A stretch of 64,000 nt of DNA. It comes from Chitinophaga sp. 180180018-3 (GTDB lineage: Bacteria; Bacteroidota; Bacteroidia; Chitinophagales; Chitinophagaceae). Made by a program: the position numbers and the translations under genes. Position 1 is the first letter of the stretch; each line of letters starts with the position of its first letter. The notes under the pieces were generated by a model that did no database searches, was not told where the DNA came from, and worked only from the letters and a program-made list of their open reading frames with translations. Positions 54,998 through 63,933 of this stretch are shown piece after piece. Location of the stretch: positions 4,030,001 to 4,094,000 of the forward strand of contig NZ_CP140772.1 of NCBI RefSeq assembly GCF_037893185.1, given 5' to 3'.

Positions 54998-55025
54998 GAA
55001 TTACGAATTAGGAATTACGAATTAC
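54998..55025. repeat. Two AATTACGAATTA repeat units
   Basis: Copies 54999-55010 and 55013-55024, directly left of the IS4 element; the third-side copy is at 56433-56448. Confidence 0.8.
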
Positions 55026-56429
55026 TGGTGTCCGGTAAAACTTAGGCTTGATCAAAAAGCCTAGGTTTTACGGGCATAAAAGGTTCAAAAAAGGGATATT
55101 TAAAGTTCCAGGCCCCTATGTGGCAAATAGCAAAAGCGGAGAATCTTTAGCTTTATACTGATTGAACCTGTCTAAAAGGCTTTTTTCGGCCGCCGTGATA
55201 AAGGCTTTAAGGTTCATATAAGTCATCATATGTAGCCTGACCATACTAACCAGATTAGAAAAGGACCATTTGCATTTGTAGTTAGAGCTGATTACTTTAA
55301 GAATAAGATCAGCAATCATTACACACCAGATTTGTATTTTAATAGCATTGGGGCTATCTCCCAGAAAGTATCTAAGGGGATAATTTTGCTTTAGCCGCTT
55401 AAATAATAATTCAATCTGCCACCTTTTATGATAACAATCAGCTATAGTAGCAGGTTTGAGATGAAAATCATTAGTTATAAATTCAAAGATATGGCCGCTT
55501 TTTTTGTCCTTATAAGTAATAAGTCGGGCCTTTACCTTAGCATTTTTTTTATTATGATTATGTCCTAACTCAATTTCCCGGTCAGCTAAAACCCCCTTGT
55601 TTACCTGCGACTCACTGATGGGACGATCTTCGATAATTGTATGAATGGAACTATCGATGTTACGGGTTATCCATGTAATGGCTCCTTCATCCAAAGTGTT
55701 ATAAGCACTATAGTCTCTGTATCCTTTATCAAATACCAGGATTGACCCGGCAGGTAACACCACTTTTTTAAGAAAGGAAACATCAGCTTTGGCAGCAGCG
55801 CTGAATCTAACCATACAGGGTACATCCTGATCGCTTCTCATTAAAGTGTGTACTTTAATACCGCCTTTGCGTCTTCCATCCATATCAGATTTACCTGCCC
55901 CTTTTAATATCTGCTGAAACAGGCTGATAGTGGTAGAATCAAACAGATAAAGTTTTGATGCCAGTTTTGCCGGCCGGCTGTCCGGTAAAAATTGTCCATA
56001 CCGCTTTAATAGTTCCAGGTAGATGGCTTCAAAAACTTTTGTACCTCTACGTATACTGGCATCAGAAATAGTACTCCTTCTGGGCGGATGGGTGATGCCC
56101 AGATGGGCTAGTCGGTGCTCCCAGGCCAGCATGCCTGTAGTAACCTCCCGCAAGGAGCTACACTGATTAATTATACTGTAAAGTAGCGTCACCAGATGAT
56201 CATAGGTCTTGAATCGCTTACAGCAACGATCTGCCTGATAGTGAATGGCTAATTTGTTCACCAGCGGTCTGGGAATAAAAGAAAGTAACTGACTAAATAT
56301 CGGCTGTCCGGTAAAATATATACCTTTACTCATGGTACTTTTTTTAAGTGTGGTAACTTGAAAATACCAAAAAACGGGGACGATTGTCCCCGTTTTTATT
56401 CATTGACTTCTTTTTTTCCCCGGACACCA
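55026..56429. mobile_element. IS4-family insertion sequence
   Basis: 1404 bp, bounded by ten-base inverted ends TGGTGTCCGG (55026-55035) and CCGGACACCA (56420-56429), with a subterminal hairpin TAGGCTT/AAGCCTA at 55043-55063. It contains one intact transposase gene and sits in a cluster of AATTACGAATTA units. I see no exact target duplication; the flanks ACGAATTAC and ATGATTACG are only similar. Confidence 0.88.
55116..56333 (-). CDS. IS4-family DDE transposase
   Basis: 405 residues, intact. N-terminal helical domain (QPIFSQLLSFIPRPLVNKLA, DRCCKRFKTYDHLVTLLYSI). The catalytic core has YLFDSTTISLF (first Asp), LVFDKGYRDYSAYN (second Asp) and YHKRWQIELLFKRLKQNYPL, the YREK region with the catalytic Glu. 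A DUF4372-type lead is likely. No frameshift is seen, so the element may be active. Confidence 0.93.
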   Translation of the reverse strand: MSKGIYFTGQPIFSQLLSFIPRPLVNKLAIHYQADRCCKRFKTYDHLVTLLYSIINQCSSLREVTTGMLAWEHRLAHLGITHPPRRSTISDASIRRGTKVFEAIYLELLKRYGQFLPDSRPAKLASKLYLFDSTTISLFQQILKGAGKSDMDGRRKGGIKVHTLMRSDQDVPCMVRFSAAAKADVSFLKKVVLPAGSILVFDKGYRDYSAYNTLDEGAITWITRNIDSSIHTIIEDRPISESQVNKGVLADREIELGHNHNKKNAKVKARLITYKDKKSGHIFEFITNDFHLKPATIADCYHKRWQIELLFKRLKQNYPLRYFLGDSPNAIKIQIWCVMIADLILKVISSNYKCKWSFSNLVSMVRLHMMTYMNLKAFITAAEKSLLDRFNQYKAKDSPLLLFAT

Positions 56430-56432
56430 ATG

Positions 56433-56448
56433 ATTACGAATTCGTAAT
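56433..56448. repeat. Palindromic AATTACGAATTA-type repeat
   Basis: ATTACGAATTCGTAAT, a perfect 16-base palindrome 4 bp from the stop codon of the receptor gene, to the right of the IS. Confidence 0.75.
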
Positions 56449-56451
56449 TCC

Positions 56452-58866
56452 CTAAAATCTGTACCCAATACTTCCCAAAAACCTCCTTCTCATCTGAGGT
56501 TCTATAGTACTCCAGCCTTTGTAATATTCTTTATCGGTAAGGTTATCCAGCTTCAATGCGATATTGAATTTGTTGACGGTGTAGAATACAGACGCATTCA
56601 GAATCGTATATGATGGTAACGTAAACGTACCGGCAAGGTTTCTGTTCATGATCATATTTTCTCCGAGGTAGTTGCCGCCAAAACCAATACCCAGGCCTTT
56701 TACAGCGCCCTGCTGAATTTTATAGGTCACCCACAGGTTGGCCATGTCTTTAGGACCTGCTTCTTCCGGGCGCTTGCCCAGGAAATCCTGGTCTGCTTTA
56801 ACGAATTTACTTTCGTTGTGGCTATAACCGGCTATGATATTGAGCCCGGCTATAGGGTTAGCGGTGATTTCTGCTTCCACACCGCGACTGGTACGCTCGC
56901 CGCCCTGTTCATAGAAGCCTACTTTCAACGGTACCTGCATCACAATATCCTTTACTTTGATATCATAGTAGCTCACTGATCCTGTAATCATACCGCCCAT
57001 CAGGTTTACTTTCACGCCTCCTTCCAGCTGATTGGCCTGTTCGGGATGGAAAGTTTTTACGGTACCGTCGTTCTGCACTTTGGGTGCGCTGTTCGCATTG
57101 GAGAAACCGTTCATATAATTAGCGAAGATCGACAGGGTATTCATAATAGGCTGATATACGATACCGAACTTAGGCGACAATGTAGTTTGTTCAAATCTGC
57201 TGTTTGGTTTTACAGTAGCACCTCCGTTTTTGAAGTGATCTACCCGTACACTGGCCATAGCAGACAGGTTAGGCAGGAAGTTGAACACATCAGACACATA
57301 AGCGCTGTACACTTCGTCGGTAAGATTAGAATTCGTTACTGCGGAAGCATTCAACAAAGAATCGGTATGCTGCTTCGAAAGTATACCATTGTCGAATCCT
57401 TTCATATTAATCGTACCTGCGCCTACATAACCGGTATTGTTACTTTGTGTATTACGGCTGAAATAATCCAGTCCGGCTACTACCCTGTTACGGAACTGCC
57501 CAATCTTGAAATCGCCCACAAAATTCTGCTGCAGATCCGTTGTACTGGTAGTTCCATTCTGGTAGCTGATGAACCGGTTAAATGTAGGGGAAATATCCGG
57601 AAAACCGGGCGTTGCAGCGGATGCTTCATACAGGTAGGAATAATATCCTTCTGAACGGGCTGTTCCTCTTGATACAATAGTCTGGGAAGTCCACTGATCG
57701 GAGATCTTGTACATTGCCTGTGCCTGAATGCTGGTGGTGGGCGTTTTGATGCTCAGGTTGTTGCTGCTGTAAGAACGCCTGTAGTCATATCCCAGCTGTT
57801 GCAGGTTCTTAGCAAACAGCGGATGAAAACGGTCCAGGAAAAGCATGGTTGGATTGGTGCTTTCAGCTGATAAGAACTCGGTATTCAGCATCAGCGACAG
57901 CCTGTCATTAACATGATAGGTCAGCGAAGGTGCAATAAACCGTTTCTTCACGAAGCCGGCATCCTGGTAGCTGTTTTCCTCATGCCAGGCTCCTGTTACA
58001 CGGAACAATATTTTCTTGTCTTTATCGAGCGGTGTATTAAGGTCCGCGGTGATGCGGTTAAGTCCATAACTCCCGCCGGTGTAATTGATTTCGCCCCCGA
58101 AGCCGTCGTACGGCTTTTTAGTCACCGTGTTGATCAGCCCGCCGTAAGAGATCACGGAACTGCCAAACAGCGTTCCGGAAGGGCCTTTAACTACTTCAAT
58201 ACGATCTACGTTGGCCACATCTGATCCGCCATTGGTCAGTCCTGGTAAACCATTGATCAATGTTGGCTGTACGGCAAACCCTCTCAGGGAGTAATAACCG
58301 GCGCCATCACCAGCGCGGCCGGTGGAAGACCATAATTTGCTAACGCCCGGCGCATTGTTCAGCGCGTCTTCATAGCGGGTAGCCACCTGGTCTTTTATTA
58401 CTTCGGAAGATATCACACTGTATACCTGCGGATTCTCAATATTTTTCAGCGGCAGTTTAGCCACATACTCACTGCTTCTTTTGGCATATTTGTTACGTAT
58501 AGCCGTTACTTCTACTTCGTTCAGACTCTTTTCCGAGACATTCAACTCCAGGTCTATTGTCAGTGTTTTGTCTTTCTCCACAGTAACCTGCCGGCTCGTG
58601 GTTTCATAACCAATCAGCGATACCTGTATGGTATACTCACCTGGCGCTATATTACGTAGTAAGTAGGCGCCGTTATCGTCGGTCAGCGTGTGTTTCTTAG
58701 TGCCCTTGAGCACTACTATCACGCCCGGCGCGGGCTTATGATCCGACGTGAAGATCACACCTTTCACACTCCCCCCATTATCAATATCTTCTGCGAAAAC
58801 TGTTGTTATCATGGAAAAGAGGAACAGCAAACATGCGGTTGTTCCCTTACTGATCAGATGCTTCAT
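56452..58866 (-). CDS. TonB-dependent siderophore-type receptor
   Basis: 804 residues. Signal peptide LLFLFSMITTVFAED. A carboxypeptidase-regulatory-like domain (SVKGVIFTSDHKPAPGVIVV, LTDDNGAYLLRNIAPGEYTI) precedes the plug (EDALNNAPGVSKLW, GAGYYSLRGFAVQPTLINGL, RIEVVKGPSGTLFGSSVISY) and the barrel, which ends MRRRFLGSIGYRF. The GxYSLRGF block and barrel layout match siderophore receptors more than SusC. Outer membrane import of an iron chelate is likely. Monocistronic; 105 bp from the operon to the right. Confidence 0.9.
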   Translation of the reverse strand: MKHLISKGTTACLLFLFSMITTVFAEDIDNGGSVKGVIFTSDHKPAPGVIVVLKGTKKHTLTDDNGAYLLRNIAPGEYTIQVSLIGYETTSRQVTVEKDKTLTIDLELNVSEKSLNEVEVTAIRNKYAKRSSEYVAKLPLKNIENPQVYSVISSEVIKDQVATRYEDALNNAPGVSKLWSSTGRAGDGAGYYSLRGFAVQPTLINGLPGLTNGGSDVANVDRIEVVKGPSGTLFGSSVISYGGLINTVTKKPYDGFGGEINYTGGSYGLNRITADLNTPLDKDKKILFRVTGAWHEENSYQDAGFVKKRFIAPSLTYHVNDRLSLMLNTEFLSAESTNPTMLFLDRFHPLFAKNLQQLGYDYRRSYSSNNLSIKTPTTSIQAQAMYKISDQWTSQTIVSRGTARSEGYYSYLYEASAATPGFPDISPTFNRFISYQNGTTSTTDLQQNFVGDFKIGQFRNRVVAGLDYFSRNTQSNNTGYVGAGTINMKGFDNGILSKQHTDSLLNASAVTNSNLTDEVYSAYVSDVFNFLPNLSAMASVRVDHFKNGGATVKPNSRFEQTTLSPKFGIVYQPIMNTLSIFANYMNGFSNANSAPKVQNDGTVKTFHPEQANQLEGGVKVNLMGGMITGSVSYYDIKVKDIVMQVPLKVGFYEQGGERTSRGVEAEITANPIAGLNIIAGYSHNESKFVKADQDFLGKRPEEAGPKDMANLWVTYKIQQGAVKGLGIGFGGNYLGENMIMNRNLAGTFTLPSYTILNASVFYTVNKFNIALKLDNLTDKEYYKGWSTIEPQMRRRFLGSIGYRF

Positions 58867-58971
58867 CCTTTATATCTTTGGTTATCCGTTGAAATTGCAG
58901 GCGCAAAGATCACTATCGGCTAACCAGGATCAGAGACGTAAAGGGAAATTCATTTACGCAATGCGGAAAAA

Positions 58972-60210
58972 TCAATACAGCGCATACAATCTGCCTTCTC
59001 CCGGCAGAAAAGTATCTGTGAGCCTGTTTTTCCGATAGCTGCAACGTTCCTCGCTCCCGGAAATAGCCGAGATCCGTTTAACTGCCCTTATCGCCTGGCT
59101 CACCCGGAAAACAGGATGCACGCTGTCTTTCAGCGACCTGTTCACGATCATCACGTATTGTTTTCCATCTTCCGGTCTGACAAACAAACTTATCAGCAGG
59201 TCATTTTCCGGACCCTCCGGGGTAACCACAAATCCGGCAGGAATCCTTACCGTACTTTCCGGCACGCTGGCGCCTGTATGATACACCTCTTTTGCATCCA
59301 GCTGTATCAACGTCCGTCCGATGGCCTTGATAGCGCTGTTAAGCGCCTTAAAGGGCTCGTACAGGTCAGTCTTTTTGCCGCTGGTATCTACAACTGCATT
59401 GGTAAACTGTTCCGTACTTCCGCCCAACGGTGTCCAATAGGTAAACCATACCGGCAGTTTAATACCATAGGCCAGGTTGGTATAAACGTTGTAACGGAGG
59501 TCGTTAGCGCCGGGTCTTCTCAGGCCTGTCGAAGTACCGATCGACTGTAAGTAAGCAGACGTGCGCACGTGATACTTCAGCCCGATGCGCCGGATGATAT
59601 CCAGGTTCCGGTAGTAAGGCCCTTCTCTCAACGTGCCGTCTGTCATGAACGGATAGTTATCGAACGACAAATAGCGGAGGCGATCCGCCCCCACCAGTTG
59701 TATCCATTTTTCAACATACTCCGACGCATAATCGATTCCCGGAAGAGCGCCGGTAGCGTATATCGGGAGCAGGTTTACATGCGGTACTTTAGTACTGTCG
59801 AGCTGCAGCAGGCGCTGATATTTTCTGGCCACCCCGGGCAAATCCTTCAGTACGGGTTCGTCTTGCACATAGTAGCCGGCGGTGGCCTTCAGCCGGCTAT
59901 AATCGGCCACCATTGCCGCCGCTGCCGTATCGCTGCCATTCACACGTTCATCGGCCACAAACATTTCTATGCCGTGCCGGCCGGCCATTTCCAGCATATT
60001 GATTTTATCTTTCACCGGCAGCCACAGGGAAATATCCTGAATAAGATCGATATGTGCTTCCCGGATGGCAGTATAACATTCATCCGTTGTATGCTGCAGA
60101 TCCGGAGCTACATAGATTCCTATTTTCATTTCGCCGGCTGCTGTGGTGTCTTTTGTCGGGTTACCGTTACCGGCAGTCAGCGACAGTGCCAGTATAAAGG
60201 ATAAAAGCAT
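58972..60210 (-). CDS. Exported glycosidase-like TIM-barrel protein
   Basis: 412 residues with a short signal-like start (MLLSFILALSLTAGNG). The body matches the first 430 residues of the next gene: MKIGIYVAPDLQHTTDECYT, MFVADERVNGSDTAAAAMVA, AGYYVQDEPVLKDLPGVARK, LRYLSFDNYPFMTDGTLREG, SAYLQSIGTSTGLRRPGAND, and GIKLPVWFTYWTPLG. Acidic residues in YYVQDEP and SFDNYPF sit where clan-A glycosidases keep catalytic carboxylates, but no family is certain. Last gene of the set, 30 bp after 60241-62529. Confidence 0.7.
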   Translation of the reverse strand: MLLSFILALSLTAGNGNPTKDTTAAGEMKIGIYVAPDLQHTTDECYTAIREAHIDLIQDISLWLPVKDKINMLEMAGRHGIEMFVADERVNGSDTAAAAMVADYSRLKATAGYYVQDEPVLKDLPGVARKYQRLLQLDSTKVPHVNLLPIYATGALPGIDYASEYVEKWIQLVGADRLRYLSFDNYPFMTDGTLREGPYYRNLDIIRRIGLKYHVRTSAYLQSIGTSTGLRRPGANDLRYNVYTNLAYGIKLPVWFTYWTPLGGSTEQFTNAVVDTSGKKTDLYEPFKALNSAIKAIGRTLIQLDAKEVYHTGASVPESTVRIPAGFVVTPEGPENDLLISLFVRPEDGKQYVMIVNRSLKDSVHPVFRVSQAIRAVKRISAISGSEERCSYRKNRLTDTFLPGEGRLYALY

Positions 60211-60240
60211 ATGTTGTTATAATTTTTTTTAGTGAGACAA

Positions 60241-62529
60241 CTACTGCAAAGTTATTTTCCTGATCCGCTGGTTGTAGCGGTCCAGTACATATAGCACACC
60301 ATTTCCGGCGGTAGCGATTCCGGTTGGCACGGTAAAGCGTGCTACGCCTCCTGCCCCATCCGCATATCCCTGCGCGCTGCCGGCAATGGTCACTACTTTA
60401 TTGGTACCGGCTTCGATCCGCCTGATGCGGGAGGCCGAATCAGCGATCAGGGGTGCATCAAACTGGTGGCCACAGCCTGCTACATAGATGTTATCTGCTG
60501 CATCGAGGGTGATGCCCCAGGGATGCTCAAAACGCGCATTGCTGCCTACTCCGTCGGCCCAACCTGTTTGGCCTGATACACCTGCGATGGTAGTCACACT
60601 CCAGCTGGAAGTATTCACTTTGTAAATCACCGAAGCCAGGTTATCCGCTATCACCAGGTTACCCTGGCTGTCCATAGTGATGCCTCCGGAGTTGACCGGC
60701 ACGCTCAGCGACCTGGTGGTCATAGCGCCTGCAGCCGATATCTCATACAGCTTGCCCTGACCGGCGGAAGTGAGCGCACTCACCGTATATACCTTCCCCG
60801 TGTTTTTATCTACGGTGATCCCATGAGGAAACGGTACAACCCAGCCCAACACAGTACTGACAACGCCCGCCGGCGTGATTTTCCTCACGGCCCAGTTCCA
60901 CGAATCTGCTACATATACATTTCCACCAGCATCTGTAGCCACTCCCGCCGGATGATCGAACAAGGCGCCGGTACCGGTGCCATCGGTCTTGCCCTGTACA
61001 CCGGGGCTGCCGGCAAAGGTAGTCACCGCGCCAGCGGGGGTGATTTTCCGGATGCAATGATTATTGATATCTGCTACATAAATATTACCCGCTGCATCTG
61101 TAGCCAAACCGGTGTTGGTGGTAAAATTAAATTGCGCCAGTACGCCCTGTCCATCTGCGAAGCCCGCTGTTCCGCTGCCTGCCAGCGTACTCACCATGGC
61201 AGCTACCGGCGCCTTCTGCAATGCATAAAGTTTTCCTTCTCCCGGCAGGAAGTTATCCGAAAGAACATGAGTGGCTGCTGAAAAATTTGTAGCATCTTCC
61301 AGCCCGGTGCTCCTGGAAACCTGTGTTACATTGGCAACATCTGCACCTGTATTGAAAGTAAAGGTATTACTGCTGACAAAAGATTTATTCACCACCATGA
61401 TGTACTCCTTCCCTGTTACCGGGTTCACCAGATCACTGATGATCACGGCATTTGCAGCGCCCTGCACCTGCCACAGGAAATTGGCCGGTGGCCGGCTGGT
61501 ACCGGTGGGAATAGAAGTACCGGTATGATATACAGCGATGGCATCTGTGCCCGACAACACCCTGCCCAGCTGCCTCATCTGAGCGTTGAGCGCGGCGAAC
61601 GGATCATAGAGGTCCGTTTTATTGCCCGACATATCAATGATCCCATTCGTAAATGTTTCAAAATTATTGACAGGCGTAATGTAGGTAAACCAAACCGGTA
61701 ACTTAACCCCATATGCCAGGGTGGAATACACGCTGTACCGGAGTTCGTCGGCGTTAGGCCTGCGCAGGCCGATGGAGCTGCCTATCGACTGCAGGTAAGC
61801 GGATGTTTTGATATGATACTTCAATCCTAACCGCCTGATAACGTCCAGGTCGTTGAAGTAAGGTACTTCCCTGAAAGTACCGTTCGAGAGGAACGGGTAA
61901 TCATCCATCGACAAATACCGTAGATTCGAGGGACCTACCTTTTGTATCCAGGCATCTACATAATCTGTTTCATAGTTGATACTGCCCAGCGCACCGGTAG
62001 CGTAGCTGGGGAACAGGTTTACATGCGGGATTTTCGCGTTATCGACCGCCAGTATTTTATTGTACCTGGTGGCAGCATCCTGCAACTGGCTTACGGTTGG
62101 CTCGTCTTTGATATAGTATCCTGCGGTGGCCGGATGATTCATATAAGTATTGACCATCGCCGTGATATCCGCATCTGTTCCGTTTACCCGCTGGTCTGCC
62201 ACAATCATCTTCAACCCGTGGTTGCTGGCCATGTTGAGCATCGTAAGCTTGTCTGTAGGTGTAGCCTGGTCGGATATATCGATGATGAGATCAACGTTGG
62301 CATCCCTGATCATCTGATACTGCACATCTGTAGTCATGCTGAAGTTGGGAGCAATGTAGATGGCCACAGGAATGGAGCTATCGCCAATGGGACCGGCCAG
62401 CTCCAGCTGCTGATTTTTTTTGCTGATGGAAGATAATTGGGCCTCCGGCTTTTTGCAACCGGCTCCCAGCAATACTAACAGCACACTCACGCAGGCCCCC
62501 ATTTTTCGTATAAGCGATACATGTTTCAT
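60241..62529 (-). CDS. Lipoprotein: glycosidase-like barrel fused to NHL propeller
   Basis: 762 residues from ATG 62529. Lipoprotein signal with Cys25 (LLVLLGAGCKK). Residues about 45-430 repeat the barrel of the neighbour (VAIYIAPNFSMTTDVQYQMI, GYYIKDEPTVSQLQDAATRY, LRYLSMDDYPFLSNGTFREV). From about 445 a six-bladed NHL propeller: VSTLAGSGTAGFADGQGVLA, NIYVADINNHCIRKITPAGA, ALFDHPAGVATDAGGNVYVA and GWADGVGSNARFEHPWGITL. NHL propellers often bind proteins or glycans. Looks like a fusion of what its neighbours carry separately. Confidence 0.85.
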   Translation of the reverse strand: MKHVSLIRKMGACVSVLLVLLGAGCKKPEAQLSSISKKNQQLELAGPIGDSSIPVAIYIAPNFSMTTDVQYQMIRDANVDLIIDISDQATPTDKLTMLNMASNHGLKMIVADQRVNGTDADITAMVNTYMNHPATAGYYIKDEPTVSQLQDAATRYNKILAVDNAKIPHVNLFPSYATGALGSINYETDYVDAWIQKVGPSNLRYLSMDDYPFLSNGTFREVPYFNDLDVIRRLGLKYHIKTSAYLQSIGSSIGLRRPNADELRYSVYSTLAYGVKLPVWFTYITPVNNFETFTNGIIDMSGNKTDLYDPFAALNAQMRQLGRVLSGTDAIAVYHTGTSIPTGTSRPPANFLWQVQGAANAVIISDLVNPVTGKEYIMVVNKSFVSSNTFTFNTGADVANVTQVSRSTGLEDATNFSAATHVLSDNFLPGEGKLYALQKAPVAAMVSTLAGSGTAGFADGQGVLAQFNFTTNTGLATDAAGNIYVADINNHCIRKITPAGAVTTFAGSPGVQGKTDGTGTGALFDHPAGVATDAGGNVYVADSWNWAVRKITPAGVVSTVLGWVVPFPHGITVDKNTGKVYTVSALTSAGQGKLYEISAAGAMTTRSLSVPVNSGGITMDSQGNLVIADNLASVIYKVNTSSWSVTTIAGVSGQTGWADGVGSNARFEHPWGITLDAADNIYVAGCGHQFDAPLIADSASRIRRIEAGTNKVVTIAGSAQGYADGAGGVARFTVPTGIATAGNGVLYVLDRYNQRIRKITLQ

Positions 62530-62581
62530 GATCAACGGAGTTTACAGGTAAATAAAAACTGTTTGACAGATAAGCGTGTAA

Positions 62582-63910
62582 CTATTCAGTGATAATTTTT
62601 CTGATGCAGTAATTATCGCGGTCCAGCACGTACAGGGTTTTTCCATCCTTTGCACAGGCGATGCCGGAGGGGATAGAGAATTTTGCGGCGCCCCCCGGAC
62701 CATCTGCAAAGCCCGGTGCATCGCCACCTGCGATGGTGCTCACCTTGCCGGTAGCAGGTACAATCATCCTGATATTGGAACCGCTGGTGCCGGGAACGGC
62801 ATCGAACTGGTGCCCGCATCCTGCTACATAAATATTGCCCGCTGCATCGGTAGTAATGCCCCAGGGATGTTCAAACCGGGCCGTAGCACCTATCCCATCC
62901 ATCCAACCGGTAGAATTGGCCAATCCGGCTACCACTGTCGATTCCCAGCTGGTGGTGTTGATCCTGTACACCACAGAGCTTCCGTTATCGGGCACCAGCA
63001 GATCGCCTTTACTGTCGATGCAAATGCCTCCCGCGATGAGATTGACGCCCACCTGGTGTTCCGTCATGGCTCCTGTTGGCGACACTTCAAACAACCTGCC
63101 CTTTGTAACTACCTGCAACGCGCCAACCACGTACATTTTGCCGGTGCTGTTATCAATAGCCACCGCGTGAGGAAATGGCAACACCCATCCCAGTATGGTG
63201 GATACATCGCCTGCAGGCGTAATCTTACGCAATGCCCAGTTCCAGGTGTCAGCCACCAGCACATTGTTGTCTTTATCGACAGCAACACCAGAAGGATGAT
63301 CAAATAGAGCAGCAGCCCCCTTTCCGTTGACGTTGCCCGACACACCCGGTTTTCCGGCCAGCGTGCTCACGGTACCATCAGGCGTAATTTTCCGGATACA
63401 GTGATTATTGATATCGGCCACATAGATATTGCCATCCGGACCAACCGCCATACCTGCATTGGTGACGAAATTGAATTTGGCGGCAGCTCCCTGCCCGTCT
63501 GCAAAGCCGGACGTTTTCGCTCCGGCCATCGTACTTACTGTTCTGGCGGGCACATACAGGAAATCGGTAGCTGTTTCCATGTGCTGTCCGGCAATAGTGA
63601 TGACGATCTTCCCGGTGCCCGCTCCCCTGGGAACGCGTACCAGTATACGTTTCCGGTTGGCGCCCAACACCTGTGCATCCATACCGTTCACTTTCACATT
63701 GATCGCTGCGGTATCTGTACTGTAGTTATCACCATAGATCATCACCTCTGCTGCCTCGCTGCCTTCTGTAGGAGCGAACCTGTCGATAGACATAGGGAGA
63801 TGGACGTTATGAATATATCCCTGGTCTACCTGCCTGAAAACACTTTCCTTACAGGAAACAAAGACCAGTAATAGCAATCCTGTGAAAAAACTATATGCTG
63901 TTGTTCTCAT
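62582..63910 (-). CDS. Lipoprotein: IPT/TIG domain plus NHL propeller
   Basis: 442 residues from ATG 63910. Lipoprotein signal with Cys20 (LLVFVSCKE). IPT/TIG immunoglobulin-like domain at about residues 40-125 (FAPTEGSEAAEVMIYGDNYS, GTGKIVITIAGQHMETATDF), then an NHL propeller nearly parallel to that of the next gene (VSTMAGAKTSGFADGQGAAA, NIYVADINNHCIRKITPDGT, GWMDGIGATARFEHPWGITT). Surface glycan-binding lipoprotein of a SusCD-type set is likely. Starts 23 bp after the SusD stop. Confidence 0.85.
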   Translation of the reverse strand: MRTTAYSFFTGLLLLVFVSCKESVFRQVDQGYIHNVHLPMSIDRFAPTEGSEAAEVMIYGDNYSTDTAAINVKVNGMDAQVLGANRKRILVRVPRGAGTGKIVITIAGQHMETATDFLYVPARTVSTMAGAKTSGFADGQGAAAKFNFVTNAGMAVGPDGNIYVADINNHCIRKITPDGTVSTLAGKPGVSGNVNGKGAAALFDHPSGVAVDKDNNVLVADTWNWALRKITPAGDVSTILGWVLPFPHAVAIDNSTGKMYVVGALQVVTKGRLFEVSPTGAMTEHQVGVNLIAGGICIDSKGDLLVPDNGSSVVYRINTTSWESTVVAGLANSTGWMDGIGATARFEHPWGITTDAAGNIYVAGCGHQFDAVPGTSGSNIRMIVPATGKVSTIAGGDAPGFADGPGGAAKFSIPSGIACAKDGKTLYVLDRDNYCIRKIITE

Positions 63911-63933
63911 ATAAATATCTTTAGCTGCTTTCA

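Noticed and set aside
55017..56438. 9-bp target duplication for the IS4 element
   Set aside because: The flanks ACGAATTAC and ATGATTACG are not identical and their likeness comes from the surrounding repeats.
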